A DNA stretch of 19,642 bases from an uncultured Brevundimonas sp. (GCA_946481425.1 CAMLNT010000019.1:1-19642); one strand, 5' to 3'; counted from the first letter of the stretch, positions 7,226 to 14,444 are shown. Numbers and translations: made by a program. The notes: generated by a model from the letters alone, not told the origin.

Positions 7226-8707
7226 TCAGCAGGAGGCGCTGGACAGCAGGCCGCAGGACCAGCCCTGCCACCAGGTATCGCCCGCGTTCTGCACGGCGCC
7301 GATGTAGGTCACCGTCTGGAAGAAGGCGTTGTACGGGACCGGGTTGGTCGGCGTGACGCCACCTTCGTTCGCGCCGTTGATGAAGGCGATCGATCCACCG
7401 GCCGGGGCGGCCAGGCTGGACGTGCCGTTCGGCGTGTTGTTCAGCCCGGCGGTGAAGAAGCCGCCGGTCGTGGCGCCGTCGCCCGGAGCCGCGTCGTTGC
7501 GATAGGCGATCGGGCACGAGAAGTGGACCGACTGGAACTCCGGCGCGGCGGCGATGGTGGCCGCGTCGTCGATGTCCAGGCAGGCGATGGTCGTGCCGGT
7601 CGGGGCCGTGGTGACCACCGAGTTCAGGAACGTGGCGTCGGTGCCGGTGTTGAGGACGATGCCGTCGCCGCCGCCGTCGCGGTGGATCAGGGTCACGTTC
7701 GACCACATCGGACGCGAGTTCAGGTTGACGTTGTCGCCGGCCGAGCTTTCCTCGAAGCCGCGGTCACCGCCCGTGGCACGCTGCGCGATGATGATGAACT
7801 GGCCGACGCCGCGCCAGCCGGTGTCGGTGTCCAGGCTGTCGTCGTCGGCGCCGGTCACGATGACGCGGCGAAGGTTCACGCGGCCACCGAAGATCTCGAT
7901 GCCGTCGTCCGACGAGTTATGCGACTGGATGAACTCGACCGTGGTGCCCGAGCCGACGCCGGCGAGGGTCAGGGCCTGCAGTTCGTTGCCCGGCGCGATC
8001 TCGAAGCCCGAGTAGCGGATCTGCACATAGCGCAGGCGGCCCGAGTTATCGGCGACGGTGTTACCGCCGTAGAAGGCGTTGGTGCCCTCGACCTGGGCCG
8101 AGCAGGCCACGTTCGGCGGGGTCACGCCGGCGGGGCACGAGGCGATCGGAGCGCGGCCGAGGAGGACGACGCCGCCCCACTGGCCGATCGAGTTGGCGGT
8201 GGTCGTGCCTTCGATGTTGGCGCGGCTGGTGAAGACGATCGGGTTGGTCGCGGTCCCTTCGGCGAAGATCTGCGAGCCGCGGTTCACAACCAGGTAGTCG
8301 GCGCCCGAGGAGCCGAAGATGCGCACGCCCGGCTCGACGGTGAGGACGCCCTGGGCGCCGGTGCCCAGCGGAGCGGTCGGGTCGCCGCCGAGGTCACGGC
8401 CGACATCGGTGCGGCCGCCGAGCGAATAGACGGTGCCGGTGCGGGCCGGGACGACCAGGTTACCGATGATGACAGCCGGCAGCTGGCAGGTGCGCAGGCC
8501 ATTGGTGAGGCCGACATTCGAGAAGCCGGTCGGGCAATCGGCCGGGACGGCTCCGCCGCCGCCACCGCCACCGCCGCCGCCACCGCCGCCGCCCCCGCCG
8601 AAGCCGCCCTCGCCCGGCGAGGCCACTTCAGAGGAGCCGCAGGCGGCGAGCAACAGGCCGGCCGCACCGGCCAGCAAGGTCATCTTTGTGCGGGAACCGC
8701 TGAACAT
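7226..8707 (-). CDS. Surface lipoprotein with poly-glycine linker and beta-helix-like body (possibly ElpS-like)
   Basis: The 493-residue product begins with a lipoprotein signal peptide whose lipobox is LLAAC, giving a lipid-anchored mature N-terminus. A Gly/Ser/Pro linker with 16 consecutive glycines follows. The body has short repeating beta segments such as GVLTVEPGVRIFGSSG, GSQIFAEGTATNPIVFTS and QWGGVVLLGRAPI, which resemble a right-handed beta-helix family common in lipoproteins near TonB receptors. Eight further cysteines fall in four close pairs (C-x15-C, C-x10-C, C-x21-C, C-x7-C), suggesting disulfides. Asp-rich turns (ADDDSLDTDTGW) may bind metal. ATG 8705-8707 is chosen because GGAG lies 6 nt before it; ATG at 8711-8713 abuts the GGAG and GTG/ATG starts further up lack support. 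The position beside gspC and a receptor recalls Caulobacter ElpS, but I cannot confirm homology by eye. No catalytic motif is recognised. Confidence 0.85.
   Translation of the reverse strand: MFSGSRTKMTLLAGAAGLLLAACGSSEVASPGEGGFGGGGGGGGGGGGGGGGAVPADCPTGFSNVGLTNGLRTCQLPAVIIGNLVVPARTGTVYSLGGRTDVGRDLGGDPTAPLGTGAQGVLTVEPGVRIFGSSGADYLVVNRGSQIFAEGTATNPIVFTSRANIEGTTTANSIGQWGGVVLLGRAPIASCPAGVTPPNVACSAQVEGTNAFYGGNTVADNSGRLRYVQIRYSGFEIAPGNELQALTLAGVGSGTTVEFIQSHNSSDDGIEIFGGRVNLRRVIVTGADDDSLDTDTGWRGVGQFIIIAQRATGGDRGFEESSAGDNVNLNSRPMWSNVTLIHRDGGGDGIVLNTGTDATFLNSVVTTAPTGTTIACLDIDDAATIAAAPEFQSVHFSCPIAYRNDAAPGDGATTGGFFTAGLNNTPNGTSSLAAPAGGSIAFINGANEGGVTPTNPVPYNAFFQTVTYIGAVQNAGDTWWQGWSCGLLSSASC
8553..8600 (-). 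repeat. In-frame trinucleotide tract encoding 16 glycines
   Basis: Sixteen consecutive CCN triplets on the given strand (mostly CCG, with CCA and CCC interruptions) read as GGN glycine codons in the lipoprotein gene. The tract lies just behind the lipid-anchored cysteine. Such arrays can change length in whole codons by slippage without breaking the frame. Confidence 0.9.
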
Positions 8708-8725
8708 GATCATCTCCACAGATCG

Positions 8726-8747
8726 GACGCGGGCGCGCGCCCGCATC
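8726..8747 (-). promoter_or_regulatory. Stable hairpin in the lipoprotein mRNA leader just upstream of the ribosome binding site
   Basis: The core GCGGGCGCGCGCCCGC (8729-8744) is a perfect palindrome. In leftward RNA it forms a 6-bp GC stem with a GCGC loop, extended by a U-G, an A-U and a G-C pair to 9 bp. Its 3' end is 8 nt before the GGAG at 8714-8717. It could tune ribosome access or protect the 5' end. Confidence 0.5.
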
Positions 8748-8791
8748 GCCGTCAGGGAGATGTCGGACTGGGGTGGCCCACCGAGGGCCCG

Positions 8792-8833
8792 TCTAGAAGG
8801 CCTAGATGACGGCTGGTTGTCGGTTCCTAGAAG
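8792..8833. repeat. Three CTAGAWG motifs in the lipoprotein leader
   Basis: CTAGAAG (8793-8799), CTAGATG (8802-8808) and CTAGAAG (8827-8833) occur within 41 bp. CTAG is normally scarce in proteobacterial DNA. The first two also form an inverted repeat TCTAG-N5-CTAGA (8792-8806). The third lies in GTTC-N6-GAAC (8823-8836). The pattern resembles repeated operator half-sites, but no regulator can be named. Confidence 0.4.
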
Positions 8834-8845
8834 AACGCTGCCGCC

Positions 8846-8863
8846 AAACAGTCATGGCTGTTT
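8846..8863. promoter_or_regulatory. 18-bp inverted repeat, candidate operator
   Basis: AAACAG-TCATGG-CTGTTT has perfect 6-bp arms and a 6-bp spacer, within the divergent promoter region. An overlapping rightward stretch (8849-8866) also resembles a Pho box (CAGTCAT-N4-GTTTCAC, 11 of 14 positions against CTGTCAT-N4-CTGTCAC). It points toward the small secreted protein gene rather than the lipoprotein gene. Either reading is tentative. Confidence 0.35.
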
Positions 8864-9053
8864 CACACTCTTGCTCGCATCGCCGATGGCAAACCGATCC
8901 TCATAAGTCTGTATACGGAATACTTTCGCATGGCCGTACTGTTGCGCAAACGTCGACGGAACGTCTCAAAACTTCCAATTGTCCGTCACAAATGTTTTGC
9001 GATTGGTCGTTCTCGCGCGCATCCTCTGCCTTGAAGTCGCCATGGAGGATCGC

Positions 9054-9353
9054 ATGCGCACCCTGTTCCTTTCCGCTCTTCTCCTCGCCGCCGGCTCCGG
9101 CCCGGCCCTGGCCCAGAACCAGGAGAGACCCCTCGCGCCGAGGGCCGAGACGCAGCGGGTGCTGTACGTCTGCGAGGCGACGCCGCAGGCCAGCCGCGCG
9201 TTCAGGATCGAGCACGGCCGGGTGGTCTATGTGACCGCCGAGGAAGTCGTGGCGGCCCAGGCCCGTGGCGAACAGTGGGATGCGCCCCGTTGCATCACAG
9301 CCCAAGAGCTTCGTCGCCTCGAGAGCATGCGCACCGTTCGCGTCAGCAGCTAG
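9054..9353 (+). CDS. Small secreted protein with two cysteines, function unknown
   Basis: The 99-residue product starts with a Sec signal peptide of about 21 residues ending PALAQ. The mature protein is about 78 residues, with two cysteines (in VLYVCEAT and DAPRCITAQ) that could form one disulfide. The sequence between them mixes short beta-like segments (RVVYVTAEEV) with charged helical stretches. ATG 9054 is chosen because GGAGG lies five bases before it (9044-9048). The in-frame ATG at 9042 would overlap that ribosome binding site and add a short acidic leader before the signal peptide. I do not recognise a family. It is divergent from the surface lipoprotein gene and convergent with cydC, so it has its own promoter. 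A type II secretion substrate or periplasmic protein are both possible; nothing in the sequence decides. Confidence 0.7.
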   Translation: MRTLFLSALLLAAGSGPALAQNQERPLAPRAETQRVLYVCEATPQASRAFRIEHGRVVYVTAEEVVAAQARGEQWDAPRCITAQELRRLESMRTVRVSS

Positions 9354-9469
9354 CAGCGCCGCGTCCATTCAAGCGCCACCGCTTCACGAAGACCGTCCAG
9401 GATCGAGCTTGGCCGACGCTGACTGAGTCGGCGGCTACGCGCCGATAGCTGCGCTGGAAGGCGGTGCTG
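9354..9469. other. Convergent junction with overlapping hairpins, possible bidirectional terminator
   Basis: Between the secreted-protein stop and the cydC stop are two mutually exclusive inverted repeats. GCCGAC/GTCGGC (9412-9417 with 9427-9432) and TCGGCG/CGCCGA (9428-9433 with 9440-9445) are each 6 bp and perfect. Neither is followed by a T run, so intrinsic termination is doubtful. No ORF or RNA gene is apparent. Confidence 0.3.
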
Positions 9470-11125
9470 TCAGTCCGACGCCAACAGGTCTCCGCGATGG
9501 GCGGACGCGGCGCCTGGGCTTCGACCCGGCATCCCATCGTCCAAAGCAACGACCTCGGTCGCGATCTCCAATGGCGATTGGCGATGGCTGATCAGGATCA
9601 GTCCCTGGCCTGTCTCGGTGAGGCGTCGGTCGAGGTTTGCCAGCACCTCGGCTTCGGTCGCGGAATCCAGTCCCTCGGTCGGCTCGTCGAGGACCAGCCA
9701 AGGCGCGGGTTTCAGATAGGCCCGCGCCAGGGCAAGGCGACGACGTTCTCCGCCGGACATCCCACGGGCGTCGTCAGTAAGGATAGTATCCAGCCCGTTC
9801 CGCGCCCGGAAAAAGTCGGCCAATGCTGCGTCTTCGAGGGCCTTCCAGAGATCACGGTCAGAGCCCGGGGGTGATGCGAGCCGGAGGTTTTGCTTCAGTG
9901 TGCCGGCGATAAAGCGGGTGTCCTGTGGCGCATAGGCGAACAGGGACCGTACGGACGCCCTCTCCAGCTGCTGACAATCGAAACCACCGACGAGCCACTC
10001 CCCGGCGTGGCCGGTCCTCAATCCCATCAGTCGCTCGATCAGGCTGGTTTTTCCGCATCCAGAACGGCCCACGATGGCCAGGCGGTCCGGCGGCCTAAGC
10101 GCACGTGGCAGATTGCCGAGACGCAAATCCGATTTGACGCGTGGATGAGACGTGGGGCCGCCCGCGGTGCCTACCAGCTCTCCCAGACGATCGATCGCGG
10201 CGTTGACCGACCCAGCTTGCCGCAGGGCCTCCGTGAGCCCCGTCGAGGCCTCCATCCCGGCCATGACCGCTAGTAGCGACAGGGCGGCGAGAGCGGGATC
10301 TGTATCCAGGGACACCAGCACAAGCCCGGCCGTGGCCATCGCCAGAATCGCGCTTTGGGCAATCAGCATCAGACCTCCTGCCTGGGCCAGTTCCGCTCTG
10401 GCCTCATCGACAGAACGCGACCTCGCCTCGACGGAGTCGGCGGCCCAGGAGGCGATGCCGTAGGCCTTGATCTCCGGCGCCGCCTGGATGACCGCCGACA
10501 CCTGGGCCTTCAATTCACCGACCCGTCTCAACAGGTCTTGTCCCGGAACGGCGGCAAATCGGAGCGCCAGGCCTCGCGATAGGGCGAGGGACGCGAGGAT
10601 CGCCACAAGCACGATCGCTCCATGCGCCAGACTGGCAAGGCTGGCGAGCGCGACGGCGGCTGCAACGCCTGCAATCGCGCCCCAGAGGGCCGAGCGTCGG
10701 ACGAACGCGGATTGAAGAGTTTCGACGTCCTGCACGAGTCGGGACGCCACTTCTCCGCTCGCTGGCGAAAGCAGGGCTTCAGGCGCGAGGCTCGCCATCC
10801 GTCTGAAGATTTCCGGGCGCATCTGAGCCAGCGCATTCAGGGCTCCCCGATGACCGCTGAGGCGTTCGCCATAGCGCAGCGCCGTTCGAACGATCGCCAG
10901 CAGCCGGATGACGGCGCTGGGAAGCATGTAGTTGAAGGCATGCGCCACGGCCGGCCCCGCCAACCCTGCCAACGCCGCCCCCGTCAGAAACCATCCCGAT
11001 ACGCCGAGCAGCAGCGCGGCAGCTGCGGCGACGCCTGCTGCGGCGAAGCTGGCCAGCAGGAATGGGCCGCGCTGCGCGCCCGCCTCCTGTCTGATAAGGT
11101 CGCGGACGAGGTCATCACCGGTCAT
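9470..11125 (-). CDS. cydC: Thiol reductant ABC exporter subunit CydC
   Basis: This 551-residue ABC half-transporter would pair with CydD to move glutathione/cysteine or haem-related substrate across the inner membrane, a step needed to assemble cytochrome bd. Membrane segments occupy about residues 22-65, 150-190 and 250-292. The ATPase domain has Walker A GRSGCGKT (353-360), Q-loop Gln401, signature MSGGE (456-460), Walker B WLVLDE (476-481) and H-loop His514, so the hydrolytic residues are present. Oddly, only about 19 residues separate the first ATPase-domain strand (LRLGNL, from 334) from Walker A, against about 32 in the partner CydD. The A-loop aromatic segment appears to be missing. 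The start overlaps the cydD stop in an ATGA, fixing the ATG at 11125. CydC rather than CydD is assigned from second position in the operon and overall pattern. Confidence 0.88.
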   Translation of the reverse strand: MTGDDLVRDLIRQEAGAQRGPFLLASFAAAGVAAAAALLLGVSGWFLTGAALAGLAGPAVAHAFNYMLPSAVIRLLAIVRTALRYGERLSGHRGALNALAQMRPEIFRRMASLAPEALLSPASGEVASRLVQDVETLQSAFVRRSALWGAIAGVAAAVALASLASLAHGAIVLVAILASLALSRGLALRFAAVPGQDLLRRVGELKAQVSAVIQAAPEIKAYGIASWAADSVEARSRSVDEARAELAQAGGLMLIAQSAILAMATAGLVLVSLDTDPALAALSLLAVMAGMEASTGLTEALRQAGSVNAAIDRLGELVGTAGGPTSHPRVKSDLRLGNLPRALRPPDRLAIVGRSGCGKTSLIERLMGLRTGHAGEWLVGGFDCQQLERASVRSLFAYAPQDTRFIAGTLKQNLRLASPPGSDRDLWKALEDAALADFFRARNGLDTILTDDARGMSGGERRRLALARAYLKPAPWLVLDEPTEGLDSATEAEVLANLDRRLTETGQGLILISHRQSPLEIATEVVALDDGMPGRSPGAASAHRGDLLASD

Positions 11126-12735
11126 CGCAGCGTGACCTCCCGATCGGCGAGAGCGGCCAGCGCGTCAGAGTGGGTTGCGATGAGAGAGGTCCGTCCCCGG
11201 CAGGCGGCCCTGATCGCAGGGATGAGCGATTGCTCCGAGCGTGCATCGAGATTGGCGGTCGGCTCGTCGAGCAACACGATCGGACAGTCCTTCAGGATCA
11301 CCCGCGCGAGCCCCAGCCGCCTCCGCTCGCCGCCGGACAGCCCTCCCCCACGCTCGTCCAGCAACCTGTCCAGATCGAGCTCCAGCCCCGCCTGAACCGC
11401 GGCAGCCCTGACGTCCTCGCGCGATGCGCCGGATCGGCCGAGATCAATGTTTTCGGCGACAGTCCCCGCGACCACCACCGGGTTCTGCCCTGCCCAGGCC
11501 ACGGCACCGGCGAGATCGCCGACTGACTCCAGCCTGGCCCCGTTGATCGTTACCGCTCCGCTGCTGACCGGAGCGAGCCCCAGCAGGATCTTGAGGAGCG
11601 TTGTCTTGCCTGTTCCACTGGCGCCGCGAAACGCCACCGTCTCACCCGACCGAATGGAAAAGGAGAAGTCCTCCACAGCGACCTGATCGTCGAAGCGGAC
11701 ACTGACGTCATCGAAACTAATCGAGGGCGGCGCCGGAAATGGGGGCGCCGGAACGGCGGGCGTGACCGGATGAGCGCATTGCGCGAGGAGAGGCGCAGCC
11801 GCCTCGGCGGCCTGGCGGTCGTGATAGCCCGCTGCCAGTCGGCGGATCGGCGCATAAACCTCCGGCGCCATGGCGAGCGCGAAGAAGGCCTGCGTCAGAT
11901 TGAGCTCTTCCGGTACGGAAAAGGGCAGGAGCCCCAAGACATTAAAGCCGCAGTAGACTGCGACCAGCGCGACCGACAGCGCTGAAAAAAACTCGAGGAT
12001 CGCAGAGGACAGGAAGGCGACTTTCAGGACGCTTTCGGTGCGGGTGGCCAGTTCGCGCGAGCTGGCCGCGATCTCGTCGGCGACGACCCGCTCAGCCTGG
12101 AATGACAGGATCGCAGGCAGCGCCCGGATGCGATCCAAGAACAGCGCTGAGAGCCGTTCCAGCGACTGGAACTGGCGCCTGCTTTCCGCCGCCGCTGCGG
12201 TCCCGGCCAAGGCCATGCCCAAAACGAAGGGGATCAGCGTCGCCGTCAGGATGGCTGCCGCGATCGGACTGGCCACCGCGCAGGCGGCGATCGCCAGTAG
12301 CGGCGACAGGGTCGCGGCGATACGCGCCGAGGCAAACCGCGACCAATAGCCATCTGCGGCCTCCACTCCCTCCACGGCTGCGGTGACCTGCTGGGCAGTG
12401 GACGAACCAGCCGCCATCGCGCGATCCAGAATCCTGCGCCGCAGGTCCGCCTTCAAGGCCGCCGCGAGCAAGACACCCTGCCTCAGGCCAAACGCCGCAA
12501 TAACCCCGCGCGAGATGATGCCTGTCAAAGCGAGACCAACGCCCAGGGCCGAGCGTGCGAGGTGTCCATCCGCAAGGCCGCCCACCGTCAGCGCAATCCC
12601 GGCGGCGAGAGCAATGGCTGGTGCGACATCAGCGATGGCGATGAAGGCCGCCCGCCGGATTCCAGCGCGATGGGGGCGACTGACGTCGTTCAGCCAAGCC
12701 CTGGCGGTGGCGGCGTCGGGTTGCGTGAAAGCCAT
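11122..12735 (-). CDS. cydD: Thiol reductant ABC exporter subunit CydD
   Basis: This 537-residue half-transporter has an N-terminal membrane domain (segments about residues 30-90, 138-178 and 240-290) and an ATPase domain. The ATPase domain has an A-loop strand region VSVRFDD (344-350), Walker A GASGTGKT (371-378), a Q-loop (AWAGQNP), signature LSGGERRRLGLARVIL, Walker B IVLLDEP, and an H-loop in ATHSDALAAL. With CydC it forms the exporter required for functional cytochrome bd. ATG 12733-12735 is preferred (GGGG 5-8 nt upstream); an in-frame GTG at 12748-12750 would add five residues (MAWGR). It is divergent from cydA, whereas many proteobacteria carry cydDCAB on one strand. The FNR/FixK box lies only 33 nt upstream of this ATG. 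Confidence 0.88.
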   Translation of the reverse strand: MAFTQPDAATARAWLNDVSRPHRAGIRRAAFIAIADVAPAIALAAGIALTVGGLADGHLARSALGVGLALTGIISRGVIAAFGLRQGVLLAAALKADLRRRILDRAMAAGSSTAQQVTAAVEGVEAADGYWSRFASARIAATLSPLLAIAACAVASPIAAAILTATLIPFVLGMALAGTAAAAESRRQFQSLERLSALFLDRIRALPAILSFQAERVVADEIAASSRELATRTESVLKVAFLSSAILEFFSALSVALVAVYCGFNVLGLLPFSVPEELNLTQAFFALAMAPEVYAPIRRLAAGYHDRQAAEAAAPLLAQCAHPVTPAVPAPPFPAPPSISFDDVSVRFDDQVAVEDFSFSIRSGETVAFRGASGTGKTTLLKILLGLAPVSSGAVTINGARLESVGDLAGAVAWAGQNPVVVAGTVAENIDLGRSGASREDVRAAAVQAGLELDLDRLLDERGGGLSGGERRRLGLARVILKDCPIVLLDEPTANLDARSEQSLIPAIRAACRGRTSLIATHSDALAALADREVTLR

Positions 12736-12768
12736 CCGGCCCCATGCCACCCCGCATCCGCCTCAACC

Positions 12769-12782
12769 TTGATCGAAATCAA
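12769..12782. promoter_or_regulatory. FNR/FixK-type box in the cydD-cydA divergent promoter
   Basis: TTGATCGAAATCAA is a perfect match to the TTGAT-N4-ATCAA consensus bound by FNR and FixK regulators. It ends 62 nt before the cydA ATG. If centred at -41.5, as in class II activation, cydA transcription would start near 12817 and leave a 28-nt leader with GGAG at 12834-12837. The FixK encoded at 18587-19207 carries the matching E-x2-S-R recognition helix. Confidence 0.88.
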
Positions 12783-12844
12783 GGTGACACTGCGAGGAGG
12801 GCCCTACCGAAGCGCATCGCCACCCGAGCGAACGGAGCCTGCCC

Positions 12845-14419
12845 ATGATCGACCTCGCGGTCGTCGACCTGTCGCGCCTGCAGTTCGCGCTGACAGCCCT
12901 GTACCATTTCCTGTTCGTCCCGCTGACGCTGGGGCTGAGCTTCATGCTCGTCATCATGGAGTCGATCTATGTGATGACCAACCGGCCGATCTGGCGGAAA
13001 ATCACCCGGTTCTGGGGCGTCCTGTTCGGAATCAACTTCGCCATCGGCGTGGCCACCGGCATCACCATGGAATTCCAGTTCGGGATGAACTGGAGCTACT
13101 ACAGCCATTATGTCGGGGACATCTTCGGCGCCCCCTTGGCGATCGAGGGCCTGATGGCCTTCTTCCTTGAGGCGACCTTCGTCGGCCTGATGTTCTTCGG
13201 CTGGGACAAGCTGTCGAAGCCGGCGCACCTGGCGGTGACCTTCCTGGTGGCGCTGGGCACCAATCTGTCGGCGCTGTGGATCCTGATCGCCAACGGCTGG
13301 ATGCAGAACCCGGTCGGGGCCGACTTCAATCCCGACACCATGCGCATGGAGATAACCGACTTCGCCGCGGTCATTTTCAACCCGGTCGCCCAGGCCAAGT
13401 TCGTGCACACGGTGTCGGCCGGCTATGTGATCGCGGCGGCCTTCGTGCTCGGCGTCTCGGCCTTCTATCTGCTGCGCGGCAAGAATGTCGCCTTCGCCAA
13501 GCGGTCCATGACGGTGGCCGCCGCCTTCGGCCTGGCCTCGGCTCTTTCGGTGGTCGTGCTCGGCGACGAGAGCGGCTATGCCCTGACCGACAACCAGCAG
13601 ATGAAGCTCGCCGCCATCGAGGCCATGTGGGAGACCGAGGAGGCTCCGGCGGGGCTGACCGTGGTCGGTTTCCCGAGCCTCGAGGACCGCCAGACGCACT
13701 ACGAACTGCGCGTGCCCTATGTGCTCGGCCTGATTTCGACGCGCAGTCTGGACGGCGAGGTTCGGGGCATCCTCGAGCTGGTCGCCCAGTCGCAGGACCG
13801 CATCGAGAACGGCGTCCTGGCCTATGACGCGCTCCAGCGCATCCAGGCAGATCCCAACGACCTGGCCGCACGCGAGGCCTTCGAGCTGCACCGCAACGAT
13901 CTCGGCTATGGCCTGCTGCTGCAGCAGTACGTGGCCGATCCGCGCGACGCGACGCCGGCCCAGATCGAGGTCGCGGCGTGGAACACCGTACCCAATGTGC
14001 CGGTGATGTTCTGGACCTTCCGCATCATGGCCGGGATCGGCTTCTTCATGATCGCCCTGTTCGCCACGGCCTTCGTCCTGGTGACGCTGAAGAAGCATGA
14101 CACGCGCTGGTTCCTGCGCATCGCCCTGTGGTCCATGCCCCTGCCCTGGATCGCCGCCGAGATGGGCTGGGTCGTGGCCGAGGTCGGTCGCCAGCCCTGG
14201 GCAGTGGACGGCGTCCTGCCGACCTTCCTGGGGGCCTCCAGCCTGACTGTGACCCAGCTGTGGACCACCATCATCGGTTTCACCCTGTTCTACGGCGCGC
14301 TCGCCGTCGTCGAGGTCGGGCTGATCCTCAAAACCATCAAGAAGGGCCCGGAAACCGAGCACGATCAGCTCGATCCCGCCCCCGAGGGCGGCGCGGAAAC
14401 CGCGCCCGCCGTCGCCTGA
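12845..14419 (+). CDS. cydA: Cytochrome bd ubiquinol oxidase subunit I
   Basis: This 524-residue membrane subunit carries haems b558, b595 and d and oxidises ubiquinol while reducing oxygen to water with high affinity. By alignment with E. coli CydA, the haem ligands His21, His188 (FVHTVSAGYV) and Met395 (FRIM, with Arg393) are all present. So are the proton-path glutamates Glu101 and Glu109 (IEGLMAFFLE) and the quinol-site residues Lys254 and Glu259 (KLAAIEA). The GRQPW motif (448-452) is intact. The length is close to the 522 residues of E. coli, so the periplasmic Q-loop is of the long form. A GGAG lies 7 nt before the ATG. It is the first gene of cydABX, driven from the region containing the FNR/FixK box. 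Confidence 0.97.
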   Translation: MIDLAVVDLSRLQFALTALYHFLFVPLTLGLSFMLVIMESIYVMTNRPIWRKITRFWGVLFGINFAIGVATGITMEFQFGMNWSYYSHYVGDIFGAPLAIEGLMAFFLEATFVGLMFFGWDKLSKPAHLAVTFLVALGTNLSALWILIANGWMQNPVGADFNPDTMRMEITDFAAVIFNPVAQAKFVHTVSAGYVIAAAFVLGVSAFYLLRGKNVAFAKRSMTVAAAFGLASALSVVVLGDESGYALTDNQQMKLAAIEAMWETEEAPAGLTVVGFPSLEDRQTHYELRVPYVLGLISTRSLDGEVRGILELVAQSQDRIENGVLAYDALQRIQADPNDLAAREAFELHRNDLGYGLLLQQYVADPRDATPAQIEVAAWNTVPNVPVMFWTFRIMAGIGFFMIALFATAFVLVTLKKHDTRWFLRIALWSMPLPWIAAEMGWVVAEVGRQPWAVDGVLPTFLGASSLTVTQLWTTIIGFTLFYGALAVVEVGLILKTIKKGPETEHDQLDPAPEGGAETAPAVA

Positions 14420-14444
14420 CCGAAGCCCGCTGGAGACAATCCCC

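Larger units (their letters stand above)
8708..9053. other. 346-bp divergent intergenic region between the lipoprotein and small secreted protein genes
   Basis: This is the longest non-coding stretch in the window, and it is clearly AT-richer than its surroundings between about 8840 and 9010. It must hold the promoters for both divergent genes. The leftward leader contains a GC hairpin, a cluster of CTAGAWG motifs and an 18-bp inverted repeat, listed separately. I see no convincing -35/-10 pair on either strand. A near-palindrome TCTGTATACGGA lies around 8908-8919. Confidence 0.7.

Noticed and set aside
7149..7706. Upstream extension of the TonB receptor frame
   Set aside because: The extra 186 codons are Arg/His/Gly-rich and overlap the lipoprotein gene in another frame. 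The signal peptide begins only at 7148.
8553..8600. Triplet repeat as a CRISPR or intergenic tandem array
   Set aside because: It is an uninterrupted in-frame codon repeat with no spacers.
8433..8906. Rightward ORF with a run of prolines
   Set aside because: The proline run is the complement of the poly-glycine tract. There is no signal peptide or domain, and it lies opposite the lipoprotein gene.
9042..9053. Start of the small secreted protein at ATG 9042
   Set aside because: This ATG overlaps the GGAGG that serves ATG 9054, and it would place acidic residues ahead of a typical signal peptide.
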